From positions 62,001-126,000 of the forward strand of contig VZRG01001325.1 of NCBI GenBank assembly GCA_013397435.1: a stretch of 64,000 nucleotides of DNA, read 5' to 3'. Each line of letters starts with the position of its first letter. Position 1 is the first letter of the stretch. Both the position numbers and the translations under genes were made by a program. This document shows positions 1 through 11,300 of the stretch, in pieces. The notes beneath the pieces were generated by a model that was not told the origin of the DNA, made no database searches, and was given only the letters and a program-made list of their open reading frames with translations. This DNA is from Erythrocercus mccallii. Lineage: Eukaryota; Chordata; Aves; Passeriformes; Dicruridae.

Positions 1-720
1 CACAACCTACATGCTGGTACTCCCATATATTAAAGCTTTACACTCCCATGCTTTAGAACTCTGGATATCTCCTGAAGCAAGAATAAAATAATTTCTCCAC
101 AGGCTTTTAATTATTTTCAGACTACAATCCCAATTCTTCAACATTTTTCAAAAAGTTAGGTGAAAAGATATCCTGATTTATAGTCTTGCATTCTAAATGC
201 AATTTGTGTTATATTTCAACATGAAAATACCCTCTCCCTAATCTCTTTCCTACTACTGACAAAGGCTACTGTAAATAACAGACTTAAAAACAAAGGAAAA
301 AAAAAAGCACTTTGCTGCTTTGGGTCTTTTTTTAGGTTCATTTTTTTAGGGTTCTTGCCATGCCTTTCTGTATTTGCCCTGAGATTCAGCTTTCTTACTA
401 TTAACATGCACTGGAGATCTGTTGGAAAGACAGATAGCAATTATTTAGTTAAACTGACAAAAACTTTGAATGGGCATTAAGGAGGTAATTTAAGGCTTCC
501 TTTTAGATATCACTACTACCATCCTAATTGAAACTAGGAATGGTATTACAGGTATTTATATAAGGTACTTATTAGGGCAACTGTGTTCTTTTTTTTACCA
601 TCTTTGTTCTAAAACTCCAAGAATAATTAGGGTGTGCTGTCACTACCTAGACGTGGACCAAATGAAGTCTGGTCAAAATTCCATACCTGCTCCCTGATAA
701 ATCCATTATTGTCCTGAAGA
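1..720. other. Upstream intergenic stretch, no gene seen
   Basis: AT-rich sequence with no recognisable exon. The short open frame on the minus strand near 216-440 is lysine- and phenylalanine-rich, has no familiar motif and looks like a chance frame. FSHB, the gene expected on this side of ARL14EP by comparison with human, is not present. Confidence 0.5.
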
Positions 721-721
721 T

Positions 722-795
722 GTTCATAGAAGCATCAGGGCTGAAAGAGACCTTCAAGATGATCCCAGCACAACCCCCAAACCAGCACCCGGGCA
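722..795 (-). mobile_element. CR1 LINE 3'-end fragment
   Basis: The stretch reading TCATAGAAGCATCAGGGC, followed by a degraded GAAAGAGACCTTCAAGATGATC, matches the reverse complement of the avian CR1 3' end (normally ATAGAATCATAG...GGAAGGGACC...AGATCATC). The element is therefore on the minus strand. Only about 70 bases remain and they are diverged, so it is an old, dead copy. Confidence 0.6.
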
Positions 796-819
796 CCTCT
801 TGAACACACAGGAGAACTT

Positions 820-868
820 ATTAAAAAAAAGCCAACCAACCAAAAAAACCAAACCCAACCAAAAAGAG
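820..868. repeat. A/C-rich low-complexity tract
   Basis: Runs of AAAA alternate with CCAACC and CCAAACCC. Similar tracts occur at 13.87, 26.66, 45.22, 54.98 and 63.05 kb. There is no coding or RNA signature. Confidence 0.6.
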
Positions 869-1037
869 TAACAGACTTTTGAGAGACATTCTAGAGACCA
901 AAAGGCCGTGCTGGTTTTTTCCCCATAAATGAAGCGACAGATTTGAGAGGGCTTGATTTTATTTAAAACAAAGAACAGTTTTGCTAAGCACTGATTTCCG
1001 GGCCGAGGTGAGGGGTGAAATAGTGCCTGAGGGACCT

Positions 1038-1208
1038 GGGACACCACAGGGCACTCCCGGGACACCACAGGGCGTTCCCCGGGACAGCACGGGGCACTCC
1101 CGGGACAGCACGGGGCACTCCCGGGACAGCACGGGGCATTCCCCGGGACACCACAGGGCGTTCCCCGGGACAGCACGGGGCACTCCCGGGACAGCACGGG
1201 GCACTCCC
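1038..1208. repeat. GC-rich minisatellite, 21-22 bp unit x 8
   Basis: Eight head-to-tail units of 21 or 22 bp start GGGACA and end in CCC or CCCC. Two unit types alternate: GGGACACCACAGGGC... and GGGACAGCACGGGGC.... The pattern of variants (A A' B B B' A' B B) suggests duplication of multi-unit blocks as well as single units. It lies at the upstream edge of the ARL14EP CpG island. Frames on both strands stay open through it only because the unit lacks stop codons. Confidence 0.95.
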
Positions 1209-1360
1209 GAGCCGCCGGTGCGGTCCCCGCCCCGGTCAGTGCCGGCCTCCCTCAGCCGCGCCGCCGCCGCGCTGCAGCCCGGCGGAGCCTGCCGCGGGCC
1301 GCGGCCGGAGGCGCTCTCTCGCCTCCGGCCCCCACCCCGCCGCCCGCGCCGGGAAGCGCT

Positions 1361-1433
1361 GCTAAACACCGGGAAACACCACTAAACACCGGGAAACACC
1401 ACTAAACACCGGGAAACACCACTAAACACCGGG
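1361..1433. repeat. 20 bp minisatellite x about 3.7
   Basis: The unit ACTAAACACCGGGAAACACC repeats with an exact 20 bp period from 1361; the last copy breaks off after CACCGGG at 1433. The copies are nearly identical (only the first base of the first copy differs), so the array is young or homogenised. It is unrelated in sequence to the array 150 bp upstream and lies within the core of the CpG island. Confidence 0.95.
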
Positions 1434-3659
1434 CCCTTCGGCCCGGCACCGTCTCCTCCGCGCCGCCAGGGGTCGCTGTCGCAGCGCGCGCGGCGGAAGC
1501 GCCGCTCCGCCGTCTCTGTGGTGAGTGCCGTGCATGGCGCCGCCCGCCGGGCAGCGCGCAGGGACGGAGCGCACGGAGCGGGACCGGCACGGCGGGACAC
1601 TGCCCACACGGCGGCACAGACACCGCGGGAGGTACCGGCGCGGCGGGACATAGCCCGCGGGGAGGTACGGCGGCGGCCATGAGGGCGCCTGGCCGGCGGC
1701 GGGAGGGCCGGGGCCTTCCTTCCCCGGGACAGTTTTAGGCCGGCGCTGCCCGTGTGAGGCCGGTTCCTCCTTCCCTGGGCTCCGCTCTGGGCTCCGCTCT
1801 GCTGCCGCTCACCGAGCCTTTCCTCCGGGCTGTGGCGTTTGGTACGGGGAGCACCTGTACCATTGCACAGGTGCACGTACAAACCTTGGGGTTTGGGGTT
1901 TCAGTCGCTTTCCTCTTTCCAGCAAGGAGCATTCACAGGAAAAAGCAGCCGTGTGTTCGTCCCAAGGGGAGAAGAGAGGAAATGCGCTAAAACTTCCACC
2001 AAGAATTCCTGCGGATTAAGTGGATGAGATCCCTAAGTTCTGTCAGCAGTACTGTCATTTGAACAAACCGAGGTGACAGACCTGTTGTGCTCTTCTGCAG
2101 TTTAATATAGGGAATGTCCCGTAGCACAGTCGGTGGTCAAAACAGATACCCGACAGGGATAGCACTGTAATAATTATTTGGGGTTTCTTTTTCCTTAGAA
2201 GACAAATTGGGTTTCTCAATAAGAACGTCTTCCAAGAGTCTTGACTTACAATCCACGTGCAAATTTTGAAAATTCAGGCCATCACTTTTGTATTGACCTA
2301 GTGTGTTTCAGGCACACACACAGACCCCACCTTCCACAACAGGAATCAGTCGAAAATGCACATTAGCACTTGGAGCAGGCTTGATGCAGAGCCTGTAACA
2401 AGACTTCTTTGAGTAAAGTTACTTGATATTGCCTAAATTGCTGCTAAAATTTTAACTTGGCTGCAATGAACTTTGATTATTAACAGTTCCAGTTACCTTG
2501 GCTTGAAACACACACTTTGTGCAGCTAATAAAAAAAGATTAATTATCATTAGAGCTGGTTCACTAAGATGGTGAAGTTTGATAGGTGTTTTTTTAAAAAA
2601 GATTAAAAAAAACATTCAAAGTCTGCAGTAAAAGTGGTAAATAGGCAAAGGCACTGAAACTTTTGTGTAGTAAAACCACAGTAAGTGCTCAGCAGCCACT
2701 GAAAATAAGAATTTTTTTTAATTTCATTGACATCTACTCTTCTTATGTGTATGATTCAGTGCAGATCTGAAAAGCTCAAAACTTCAGGAGTTAACTTAGC
2801 CTACAGCAATTTGAGTGAAGAAGAGTTCAGGTGGCCTAGCAACTTAGGAGTACACTAGGTCTAGCCCTAAAACTACAGGATTTAGGTTTTGACCTGAGGA
2901 AATCAGTGTTAAGTATTAGAATACATAAATCTTTGCATTTTCAGATCACTTACAAAAAAAGAGAACCGAGTTTGCATTGTTTTCAGAATGAAACACACAT
3001 ATTCTTTTCTGCAGACTGGGGCTTTAAAGCATTTTATGTAGTGCCTCTACATTCAGGTCTCTTGTGCCTGTATTTTTTTACTTTAATTTAATTGTGAAAA
3101 TTGCAGCATTCCTAACAATAGGCTGAGAAAATTTGTATAAAAATGGTTGTTCAGTTATTATTAGTTGTGTCTCAAATCAGATATAAAATTACATTTTCAG
3201 ACAAGTTTACTGGCCCAAGTAGAACCTCTCAGATGATTTATATTTGCGCCAGTTAAATCGCTAGAAAATACCATGTCTGTGCAAGACCTTTCAATTACTG
3301 TGCATAAAGTTTAGTGTATGGCAATGTGTAATTGCTTCAGATATAAACATCTGCTTCAGAAAAACTGAAGTATTGCAGTCAAGAGCATTTCTGCTGCAAA
3401 AATGCTCCAACCAGTGACTTTTCAGATTAATTCTAAAAATCTTATTGACTTACTATTCTCTTTTAAGCTCTTGCACTGCCATGTTCATACTTCTGTGTAT
3501 TGGCTAAACTTACAATCATTAGATTGTGTATGATACTATTTGATTAAATTTTATTGAAAGTGGAACCCAGACTCTTTAGCACTGGACAACTGGTAGATAC
3601 TTTTATTGATTAAAAGGCCATATTACCCTGTTCAGTGGTTAGAGCAAATAAATATATGT

Positions 3660-4195
3660 TGTGGTTTAACCCCAGCTGGCACTAAGCAGCACACAGCCAT
3701 TTGCTCACCCTCCCTCACTGAGGGGAGGATCAGAAGGATAAAGGTGAGAAAGGTGGGGGCTGAGATAAAAGCAGCTTAATAATGAAAAGATGGTTATAAA
3801 AATAGTGTGAGGAAAATTAAAAAAAAAAACAAAAAAGAGAGCATAAAGTAAAAGCCAAGAAAAAACCAAGCAGTGCAGGTGAAGACAGTTGCTCAGCACC
3901 AACTGACCAATGCTCAGCCATTCCCAGCGAGCCCTTCTCACCAGCCTCCACTTTACTGCCATATGCTCTGGAATATCCTTTGGGTCCCTTGGGGTCAGCT
4001 GTCCTGGCTCCTTCCCTTCCCACCTTGTGTACTCCCAGCCCCACTCTGGCAGGGCGAGGCAGCAAAGGCTGTGATGCTGTGTAAGCCCTGCCAAAACATC
4101 AGCATGTTATCAACACTGTTTTGGTTACAAATCCAGAACACATTCCCACACCAGCTGCTGTGAAGAATTTAACTCTACCCAGACACAACCAGTGC
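3660..4195 (-). mobile_element. Solo LTR, avian endogenous retrovirus (family A, copy 1)
   Basis: On the plus strand it starts TGTGGTTTAACCCCAGCTGG and ends near AACTCTACCCAGACACAACCAG. That is the reverse complement of the common avian LTR TGTCCTGGTTTCAGCTGGGATAGAGTTAA...GGTTAAACCACA, so the element reads on the minus strand. The internal block GTCAGCTGTCCTGGCTCC is shared with the copies at 29.3 and 31.2 kb. No retroviral genes lie next to it, so it is a solo LTR left by recombination. It is diverged, with small deletions. Confidence 0.85.
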
Positions 4196-4969
4196 ACTTC
4201 TTTTCCATTTTTCTGGGTTTTACCTTTGCTGAATAGGGTGTAGGTGAACATATACATCCCAGTTAAGCTACACTCATTGTAATTAAGGTTCTTGGAGGAT
4301 TTGAGAGCAAGGGATTCCTTTTGGTAGAAGTTTGTTTTTTATGTTGCAGTGGAAAACAGTGCAAGATGGGCTCAGGCTCTGGTGTGTTAGGGCTAGCACT
4401 GGACTAGCAACAAACTTTGGCCAGGGTGTGAGACCGGTCTGCAGTGGCTCACTTGGCATTTGGTAATTTATTTTGGTATTAGTGTGTAATAGTATATATT
4501 ATATTAGTGTATAATAACTGCCCAATAGAGGGCTGCACACAATGGCCTAATGACCCAAACCCACACACATCTGGAACCAACAGTCTTCCTGCATAGCCCA
4601 GATTGGTTCTTGGAAAGGCTCAGGTTGATCCAGGGTGCTGACCTGCACCTGATACACATGGGAAAAACGTACAGGAAAGTGCTGCTGGATGGGAATTGCT
4701 GACTGACATCAGCCAGCCTGTGCAGCCTAACTTCTGCAGCTTTTTTCCCTCCTTGGAAACAGGATAGGTGAATTTAGCCATCAGCAGTCCCTTTGTGGGG
4801 GCAGTCGGGACTTGACTAGCAGGGATTGTCCCAAGAGAGGGGGGCCACAGGAAAACCAATGACCAGAGCAGGCTGCTATGTCAACAATTCATCTGCCTCC
4901 TACCTTGCTCCCAGATTGCTTTTGAGAAAGTAATGCTACTAAACATTTTGAATAGATATTTATTTTAGC

Positions 4970-4989
4970 AAAAAAAAAAAAAAAAAAAA
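4970..4989. repeat. A20 homopolymer
   Basis: An uninterrupted run of 20 A follows TATTTTAGC. No processed gene is recognisable upstream of it, so it is listed only as a homopolymer. Confidence 0.8.
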
Positions 4990-5262
4990 GAGAGCCTCTG
5001 AAAGGAATAGAAGATGCATGGTTTAATTCCATAATAAATTTAGTATCTTTTTAGTTTTATCTGGACTAGAATGCTATCATTTCTTTACATGTTTTTTTAA
5101 ATTACTTAAATCCAGTGTGTCAGACTTATGGATAAAAGTTTGCCCTACAAATCTGATTGATTGTAATGCTTTCTCCAGGGTGATCTTCACAGAAACTCCT
5201 AAAGGCTTCAAAGAACTCATTTTAGGGAAAATAAATGAAATAAGTTGTTCTGATAAAGTAAA

Positions 5263-5685
5263 ATGGATCCTTGTTCAGTTGGAGTTCAGCTTCAAACTAC
5301 CAATGAATGCCATAAAACCTATTACACCCGTCACACTGGCTTCAAGACTAAACAAGATATATCTTCATCTGACCTCCTGCTGCTTCAGCTTAGGACTGGA
5401 ATAACCCTGTCAGAGAACAATACAATCTGCTTCCACCATGCAAAAATTTACATTGAAAGATTTGAAGACTTACAAAAATCCTGTTGTGATCCCTTTAACA
5501 TACACAGAAAACTATCAAAGAAAAGCTTGCGAGCAATTGACTTAGATGATGCAACTTTTCTAAGTGCCAAGTTTGGAAGACAGTTTGTTCCTGGTTGGAA
5601 GCTTTGTCCCAAATGTATGCAGATAATAAATGGAAGTGTGGATGTGGACCCTGAGGAGCGACAAAGAAGAAAACTGGATCCAGAT
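5263..5685 (+). CDS. ARL14EP: ARL14EP coding exon 1 (residues 1-141)
   Basis: It runs from the ATG to GATCCAGAT and ends in phase 0 at the donor GTACGT (5686). The exon includes 5' UTR upstream of 5263; its acceptor is either AG at 5114-5115 or AG at 5177-5178. Codon use is AT-leaning (ends in A/T), in contrast to the third coding exon. Confidence 0.95.
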
Positions 5686-7858
5686 GTACGTATATGGATC
5701 AGTTTTCCCAGACCCTCTGTACTCTGCAAGCTATTGGAGTTCATATAACTACCACATAAAGAAATTAATTTTTTCTCTCATATAAATAAGAAAGGATGTA
5801 GTCTTTTAGATGTGCTGGAGTTTATCGTATTCAAATTTTTATTTGGAGAACCTTAAAAATCATCTTCTCTAATTAAATAATATGGCCTCTAAGTTTTGAA
5901 AAATTGTATCTACTAGGGGGACTGACTCATAAATTCATGTAAATACCAGACTGCTGCTGGTATTTTAAGCTGTTACTCAAGCCTTGCAAACAAGAAATTC
6001 CTGTGCTTGAAACTGAACACTGCAAAAGTTACTGCTAAAGCTGTCTCTTCAGTTAAAAACAAAAAGGAGGAAAAGGCATTTTCTCTCAGAGTTCATTACA
6101 AAATGAACTTGCGTTGGGGTGAATTAAGTGTGCTCTTGTTGTGGTGTCTGGGCTGTGAAGGCCGTGGCATTTGGTCAGGGGCAGTGATGAACAGGCGTGG
6201 GAGGATAGTTCTCCCAAGTGCTGAGCTTGGAATGTGGCTGATGCCTTGCTGGGTGCACCGTTCAGGCTGTGCAGAGTGAATCCGTAGTGTGGGCAACCAA
6301 AACAGCAAGAGCTTGTCTGTATGCACGCTGAGCAATGAGGAGTTGCGTTCTAGGAGCTGTGCCCCAGCTGTATTTTTCAATTATATATCAGTATGATTAG
6401 GAGGCTGATAGGAGGATGATTTGAAAGCATTGATTAAAACTGCTACTACAAAGCTTGTGTTGCTGGGGTCAGAGACAGGTGCAGTTCTCCAGCATAAAGA
6501 TTTTAAGACTTAAATTGTTTCTCCTGGGAAATCATAGAATCATAGGTCAAGAATTCATTATTACAGTAGATTATTACAATATCCTTGACTGGATATTCTC
6601 TTAAGATTTGTATTTATAATTAAGTGACATTTTCTTCAGGGGCGTACAGCTAAGGCTTTAAAGTCTCTCCAGTTTGCAAACCCAGGACGACAGACTGAAT
6701 TCACTCCGGAGACCAGTAAAAGGGAAAAAAGAAGGCTGCAAACAAAAATCGCAATGTTTAATTCAGACAGGTAATTTTTTAGTTGTATTTACAATAATCT
6801 TCATTTGAAAATAAAATAGCCTTGATGGTCAGCCTATAACATTATCTGTGGATGTTTGTGTGTATATGGATTGGGTTCTTGGTTTTAGGGATGTTGAAGG
6901 TCACTCTCATTCCTAAGATAAATAAAAGAGAAGATAAAACATTAGCTTGCAGTTGATATGTCAGGCAAACACAAAAAGGTGTTTGCACAATACTACGCAG
7001 ACCACAGATGTAGCCATGAATACATACATAAACTAAAATTCTGATAATAAGATAAATTTGAATATAGTAAGATCAAGTAGGCTACACTTAAAATACTGAT
7101 TATCATCTTTTTGTAGACTCAGTAGTTACACTTGATAAACAAAAGTGTCAAGTTAGGACCTTAGCTTCCTTTTGAAAAACAAAGTTAATATCCAAATTGG
7201 ATAATAATTGGAAAATTAATATCCAGATTGGAGTTACAGCCTTCTAATGTGACTGATAAAAAAATAAAATACATTTTCTATTTGTCAAAATATGCAAGAA
7301 ATACCAGATTGTGTTGCCCCTGCTTTCCACCTAAGTGTAACTGTACCAGACAGAAACAGACACTGAATGTGCTGCTCACCAACTACACATCCTTCCCTCT
7401 CCGTTTCTTCTGCTTAGTTTGGGCACAGAGTGGAGATAGAATTAGGACTGAAAAATGTTACCAAATACAGTAAGGTATGTATATCTTGTATGGTATGTAT
7501 ATTGAAATTACCAGTGTTAAAGTGAACACCTGAAGAAAACAAACTTCCCTCCACAGCTATTAGCAACTTGGCATCAAAATAATGAGGGGATTTTAACACA
7601 GAAATGAACTGCTGTTCTTCTTTGTACAGGCAAGTTATACCAGCCAAGAGTAAAGTGTACGACAGCCAGGGCCTGCTGCTGTACAGCGGGATGGACCTGT
7701 GTGACTGCCTGGATGAAGATTGCCTGGGCTGCTTCTACGCCTGCCCCAAGTGCGGCTCCAACAAGTGCGGCACGGAATGTCGCTGTGACCGCAAGTGGCT
7801 CTACGAGCAGATCGAGATAGAGGGAGGGGAGATCATTAGAAATAAGCATGTTGGGTAG
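5263..7858 (+). CDS. ARL14EP: ARL14EP, ARL14 effector protein, complete CDS in three exons
   Basis: CDS joins 5263-5685, 6640-6770 and 7630-7858: 783 bases, 260 residues plus TAG. The family protein is known as an effector of the small GTPase ARL14 (ARF7) that links MHC class II vesicles to the actin motor MYO1E. Length and sequence match the human protein as I recall it. The start reads MDPCSVGVQ, then HKTYYTRHTGF, SCCDPFN near residue 70, and VPGWKLCPKC near residues 110-119. The C-terminal half holds the cysteine-rich block (about residues 203-240: CDCLDEDCLGCFYACPKCG...CRCDRKWLYEQ), the conserved ARF7EP_C region, probably metal-binding. Two in-frame stops (TGA TAA at 5251-5256) just before the ATG fix the start. 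All splice sites are GT/AG and all phases agree. No frameshift or stop interrupts it, so the gene looks intact. Its convergent neighbour is MPPED2. Confidence 0.96.
6535..6546 (-). mobile_element. Possible CR1 3' terminal octamers
   Basis: ATCATAGAATCATAG shows the paired 8-bp terminal repeat of CR1 (ATTCTATG on the other strand), but no CR1 body follows. It may be a tiny remnant within ARL14EP intron or a chance match. Confidence 0.3.
6640..6770 (+). CDS. ARL14EP: ARL14EP coding exon 2
   Basis: The acceptor is ATTTTCTTCAG|GGGCGT and the donor is GACAG|GTAATT. It encodes GRTAKALKSLQFANPGRQTE and a basic stretch (KREKRRLQTK) ending NSD plus two bases of an Arg codon. This is the least conserved, charged linker between the N-terminal region and the cysteine-rich C-terminus. 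Length is 131 bases, phase 0 to phase 2. Confidence 0.95.
7630..7858 (+). CDS. ARL14EP: ARL14EP terminal coding exon
   Basis: The acceptor is TTCTTTGTACAG|G. The first base completes the Arg codon, followed by QVIPAKSKVYDSQGLLLYSG and the cysteine-rich domain with 11 Cys within about 40 residues. It ends EGGEIIRNKHVG then TAG. The exon is markedly GC-rich with C/G-ending codons (GACCTGTGTGACTGCCTGG...), unlike exon 1. Confidence 0.96.
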
Positions 7859-8320
7859 TGTGTATGTGCATCATTTAATCCTGACTGTATGGTCCATGCT
7901 TCGGTTAAACACGGCACATTCAGTATTTAGTAGTTTAATGGAAGCTATTGGAATTTGTCGTGATCCACCTGATGAATGTGCTCACTTTCACAATCATTTT
8001 CAGTGTGATTAAGGACAGAACCATGCTGCTGTCTTTTCACACTTGAGTCTGCATTCTACTTGGGTTTCTTAGTCATCCGGGTAAGACCTCAGTGAACAAC
8101 TGTATTCAAGTACAAGGTGCTGAATTCTAATGTGATCTGTCCTGAGTCACTCACTATTCTTTCATATGTTGTTTTATAGAATGTACCATCTCCATGTATC
8201 CCTCGTTTCTCCTTCTCAAATTTGGGCTCTCATAGGTTTTAATCTGTTTTATGTGAAATGCTGTGGAAGTTCTCAGTGAATTTACTTGTAGTATTAATAA
8301 AGCTCTCTTTCTAGTATTAA
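7859..8320 (+). other. ARL14EP: Probable ARL14EP 3' UTR with AATAAA
   Basis: AT-rich sequence after the stop codon. The first good polyadenylation signal is AATAAA at 8296-8301, followed by T-rich CTCTCTTTCTAG, giving a 3' UTR of about 460 bases. Later AATAAA signals (for example near 9314 and 9906) would allow longer forms. The end is inferred, not seen. Confidence 0.5.
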
Positions 8321-11300
8321 TAGTGAATACTGTATCTTCTGTAGCTTATTGAAGCTACATGTGATAAATCCAATCCTGTTCACTTCAAAAGGAGTCAAAA
8401 GCATTTAGGTGTTCAGATCTCATCTCAGTTACTGGGATTTGAGATGAAGTTGTCCTTATGAATGCATAAGGATATGAATTCATATTAATTAATTATAAAT
8501 TCATATTAAAATACTGAAATTAACCTGTCACAGCATTGTGTTAAAGTGTTATTCATTACTTCGTTGGTTTCTATAGAATCTGTTGCATGTCTGTAATTGG
8601 ACTGAACCAGTACTTCAACAGCCCTCTCCCCATTTTTTTCTCTTTTTACTGATTTAAAGGTTTATATGCAGCTGAAATGAACTTCCCTGTTTCCAAACCA
8701 AGATTATCTAAAAAACCCCAGACGAATGGAAAGTACCTTTGATTGATACATTATCTGTCCTCATAATATTAAATTTTTACACTATAACAAGGCTTATTGA
8801 AAAAAAATTATAAATTAAGTCTTAGTAACATTTTTATTCTTTGTATTTTTGTTGTGTTTTGTATAAATTTCCTATTCTTTGATGACTTGGAAGATCTACA
8901 TGTTTGTTGGGTCACATTTTTTCAGTAGTACTGTTAACTTCTTGCAGACTTACTTGGTAAAGTTGTATAATCTTGCTATGTGCTCAGCAGATTTTTTTCT
9001 GTTCTTGTGTCATCCAGTTATGCTTTGAGTCATGCTGACATCTGGTGGTCCTACTGGAGTATAAGCACTGAGATGCTACATTTTTATTGAATCTGTTACA
9101 AAAATAATGAGACTTTTTTTTTTTTTTGTCAGAGCATTGGCAGTTGTTGCAGTGGATATCTCTTGACTGTTTCATCTCTTAAGCAATCTTTTGAGTTAGG
9201 TGCAAATATAAAGAGGTAACTTCCAGAAGAGTGAGAGGGGAAAAGCTGGTTGAATCACGTCATTTACACGCATTTTTTTAAAATTAGACCAGAGTTGGCA
9301 GTACTGGTTGTTAATAAACTTAACAGGCTTCCATGTGTGAGATGAGTGTAACCACTTCATGTCCATAGCCAGATTTTGGATTCAGTAACTGCGAGAGTTC
9401 AGGGCTTTGAACAAATCAGTATGATTTCAGCAGAAGCTATTTATTGTTTACATTACACTATAGTTATAGATTTTAGGACTGCTGTTTATGTGTTTATGTA
9501 TTTCTGGATTGGTTGCTTTGCTTTGTTCATGCAGCCAGTAAGTGTCTTTTAGGGAATTTGATTGCCTACCATTCTGAGCTTCATGATTTCTTTTATTTTT
9601 GTTGTCTTGATATTCTTGTTTCTCAGGCTCTTCTTATTATTTTTAGCATAGTTTGCGTCTCCGTAACTTTGATACATTCTAAAAGAATTGATAATAATAA
9701 GGAATACCTACAGGTGGTAATTTGGCTGGAGAACTTTGTATTCGAAGTTATTCAGATACATTGCTACAAGCAGCTACCTATAACTTTAGTTGATTAGAGC
9801 ATCTCATTATTAGAACTGTATTTGTCCATCTCCATTAAGTCTGTACAAAGTTAGTACATTTAGCCTCTCATTTTACAGGTGCACTAGCAGGTGACTGCTT
9901 TACCAAATAAAACACTTGTTTCCTAACAGAATGCACAGGACTGCTGTTTGAGTAAAACCTGCATCAAGTAGTGGGTACTGTCCCTAAGGACACTTAGGGT
10001 TTAGGTTTTTTTCTGATAAAAAATGACCTTTTAGTGTTAGCTGTTCACATGTCCTCCTAACATATTTAGGACATTTCCATTTAGCTACATTTCCTTAACA
10101 TGCCTAGGCTGTAGTGTATTACTTCGTTCAGTAGCGTGTTTTTATACAGTTCCACGTGTCCCACAACCATTTTCCTCTTAAAAGACATTGTTACAAGTCA
10201 AACTGTACAATCTTGCTTGATTTAAACTGCTTACAGCATGAATTTCTCTTTTTGCTGTTTTTATAAACACCACATAAGCTATTTTGTCATCATCTAAAGT
10301 GAGTGCTTGTGACTCCCAGCAGCACATGTACTTCCCCATCTGCCAGAGTTCCTCACCATTAAGCCTCTTAAACAGGACATTATTTTAATAGAGCCAAAAG
10401 AAACAACTACTTTCCATAAAATCCAAAATTCATAACCACTTTAAGCCCTGCATGGAGTGAAGCCAACTGCAGGTGTACCTTAGTGTCTGTATTAAAACTT
10501 CCCTTTTGGTATGAATTGCAAAAATTTATGCCTTGGCAAAGTTTACATATTCAAGAGACAAAAATCAATGACAATAAAATACTCTGGTTTATGAAGAATG
10601 CATATCCCATGAATCAGTTTGAGTTTATTGAACAGAAGCTCCAGAATTGTGATCTTGTAAGAAACCAAGCCAGTCCTTAACACTACTTTCTCACACAGAG
10701 CAAACTTCAAGTTTAGAACATGGTCAAATTTAACATCTTCAAAAATCAGTGAGGGTTCTTCTGTTGACCCTGTGAGAATTGCCACACAACTGTGGTCAGA
10801 CCAGAGCTAGGATGTGCCTCTTTGTGGAACCAAAAGTTTAAAATCAGTTAAAATCTCTTGGGATTATTTGTGTTAAATAACCAAGTAACAGTATAGTGCA
10901 GTTAGATAATTAACTCAGAAAAAGTCTACATTAACTTTTTCAGCATTATGCTACAAAAAGACACATCTTTGCGAGTGTGTTGTAACCTTATCCTTAGACA
11001 CAGCATGAATTTGGGTTTTTTTTTAAATCAGTTTAATTCATTACTTCAGTAACTAACATAAGACAACTTCTAACTTTTGAATCTCTTACCATTCAAGACA
11101 TCAGAAAGAGCTGGAAGTGAACAGACCTACACAAAAAATGTAATTTTGTAAATCCAGAAGTCAGAACTAAAACTTCTAAAGGAAAAGAAGAAAACAGTTA
11201 AGGTGACAAATTTTTACCTAATTTAGATCTGTTTTAATGTTCTTTTTAGCCTTTTCTCATAAGCATTACTCATATTAGCCAGAATGGACCAATAGACAGC

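Larger units (their letters stand above)
990..1835. promoter_or_regulatory. ARL14EP: CpG island, probable ARL14EP promoter and first exon
   Basis: GC content jumps sharply against the AT-rich surroundings and CpG dinucleotides are dense, especially 1190-1700. GC-box-like runs (CCCCGCCCC near 1226, CCCGCCGCCCGCGCC near 1335) and a GCGCGCGCGG run near 1475 are typical of a TATA-less housekeeping promoter. It lies about 3.5 kb upstream of the first coding exon of ARL14EP on the same strand. A strong donor, GTG|GTGAGT, sits at 1520/1521, and weaker ones (GAG|GTAC) occur at about 1631 and 1664, so an untranslated exon 1 probably ends here. The transcription start cannot be placed from sequence alone. 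Confidence 0.7.
1521..5115 (+). other. ARL14EP: Probable ARL14EP intron 1
   Basis: If exon 1 ends at the GTGAGT donor at 1521, this is the first intron. Candidate acceptors before the coding exon are AG at 5114-5115 (after a T-rich stretch) and TTCTCCAG ending at 5178. Apart from an LTR at 3.66-4.19 kb and a poly(A) run at 4.97 kb, I see no exon or RNA gene. The short frames inside it lack any familiar protein pattern. Confidence 0.45.

Noticed and set aside
1038..1208. Regular direct repeats resembling a CRISPR array
   Set aside because: The units are contiguous, with no unique spacers, and the genome is a bird; it is a minisatellite.
754..1385. Open frames on both strands across the promoter repeats (proline/glycine-rich peptides)
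   Set aside because: They arise because the minisatellite unit lacks stop codons in several frames; no start context, homology or splice structure supports a gene.
5117..5404. 95-codon frame starting at MSDLWIK
   Set aside because: It overlaps the recognised ARL14EP start in another frame and has no recognisable content; at most it is an upstream open frame.
1..8320. FSHB expected near ARL14EP by synteny
   Set aside because: No cystine-knot hormone exon is visible; it probably lies beyond the left edge.
9513..9797. 94-codon frame downstream of ARL14EP
   Set aside because: Hydrophobic, AT-driven sequence without a recognised domain; probably chance in the 3' flank.
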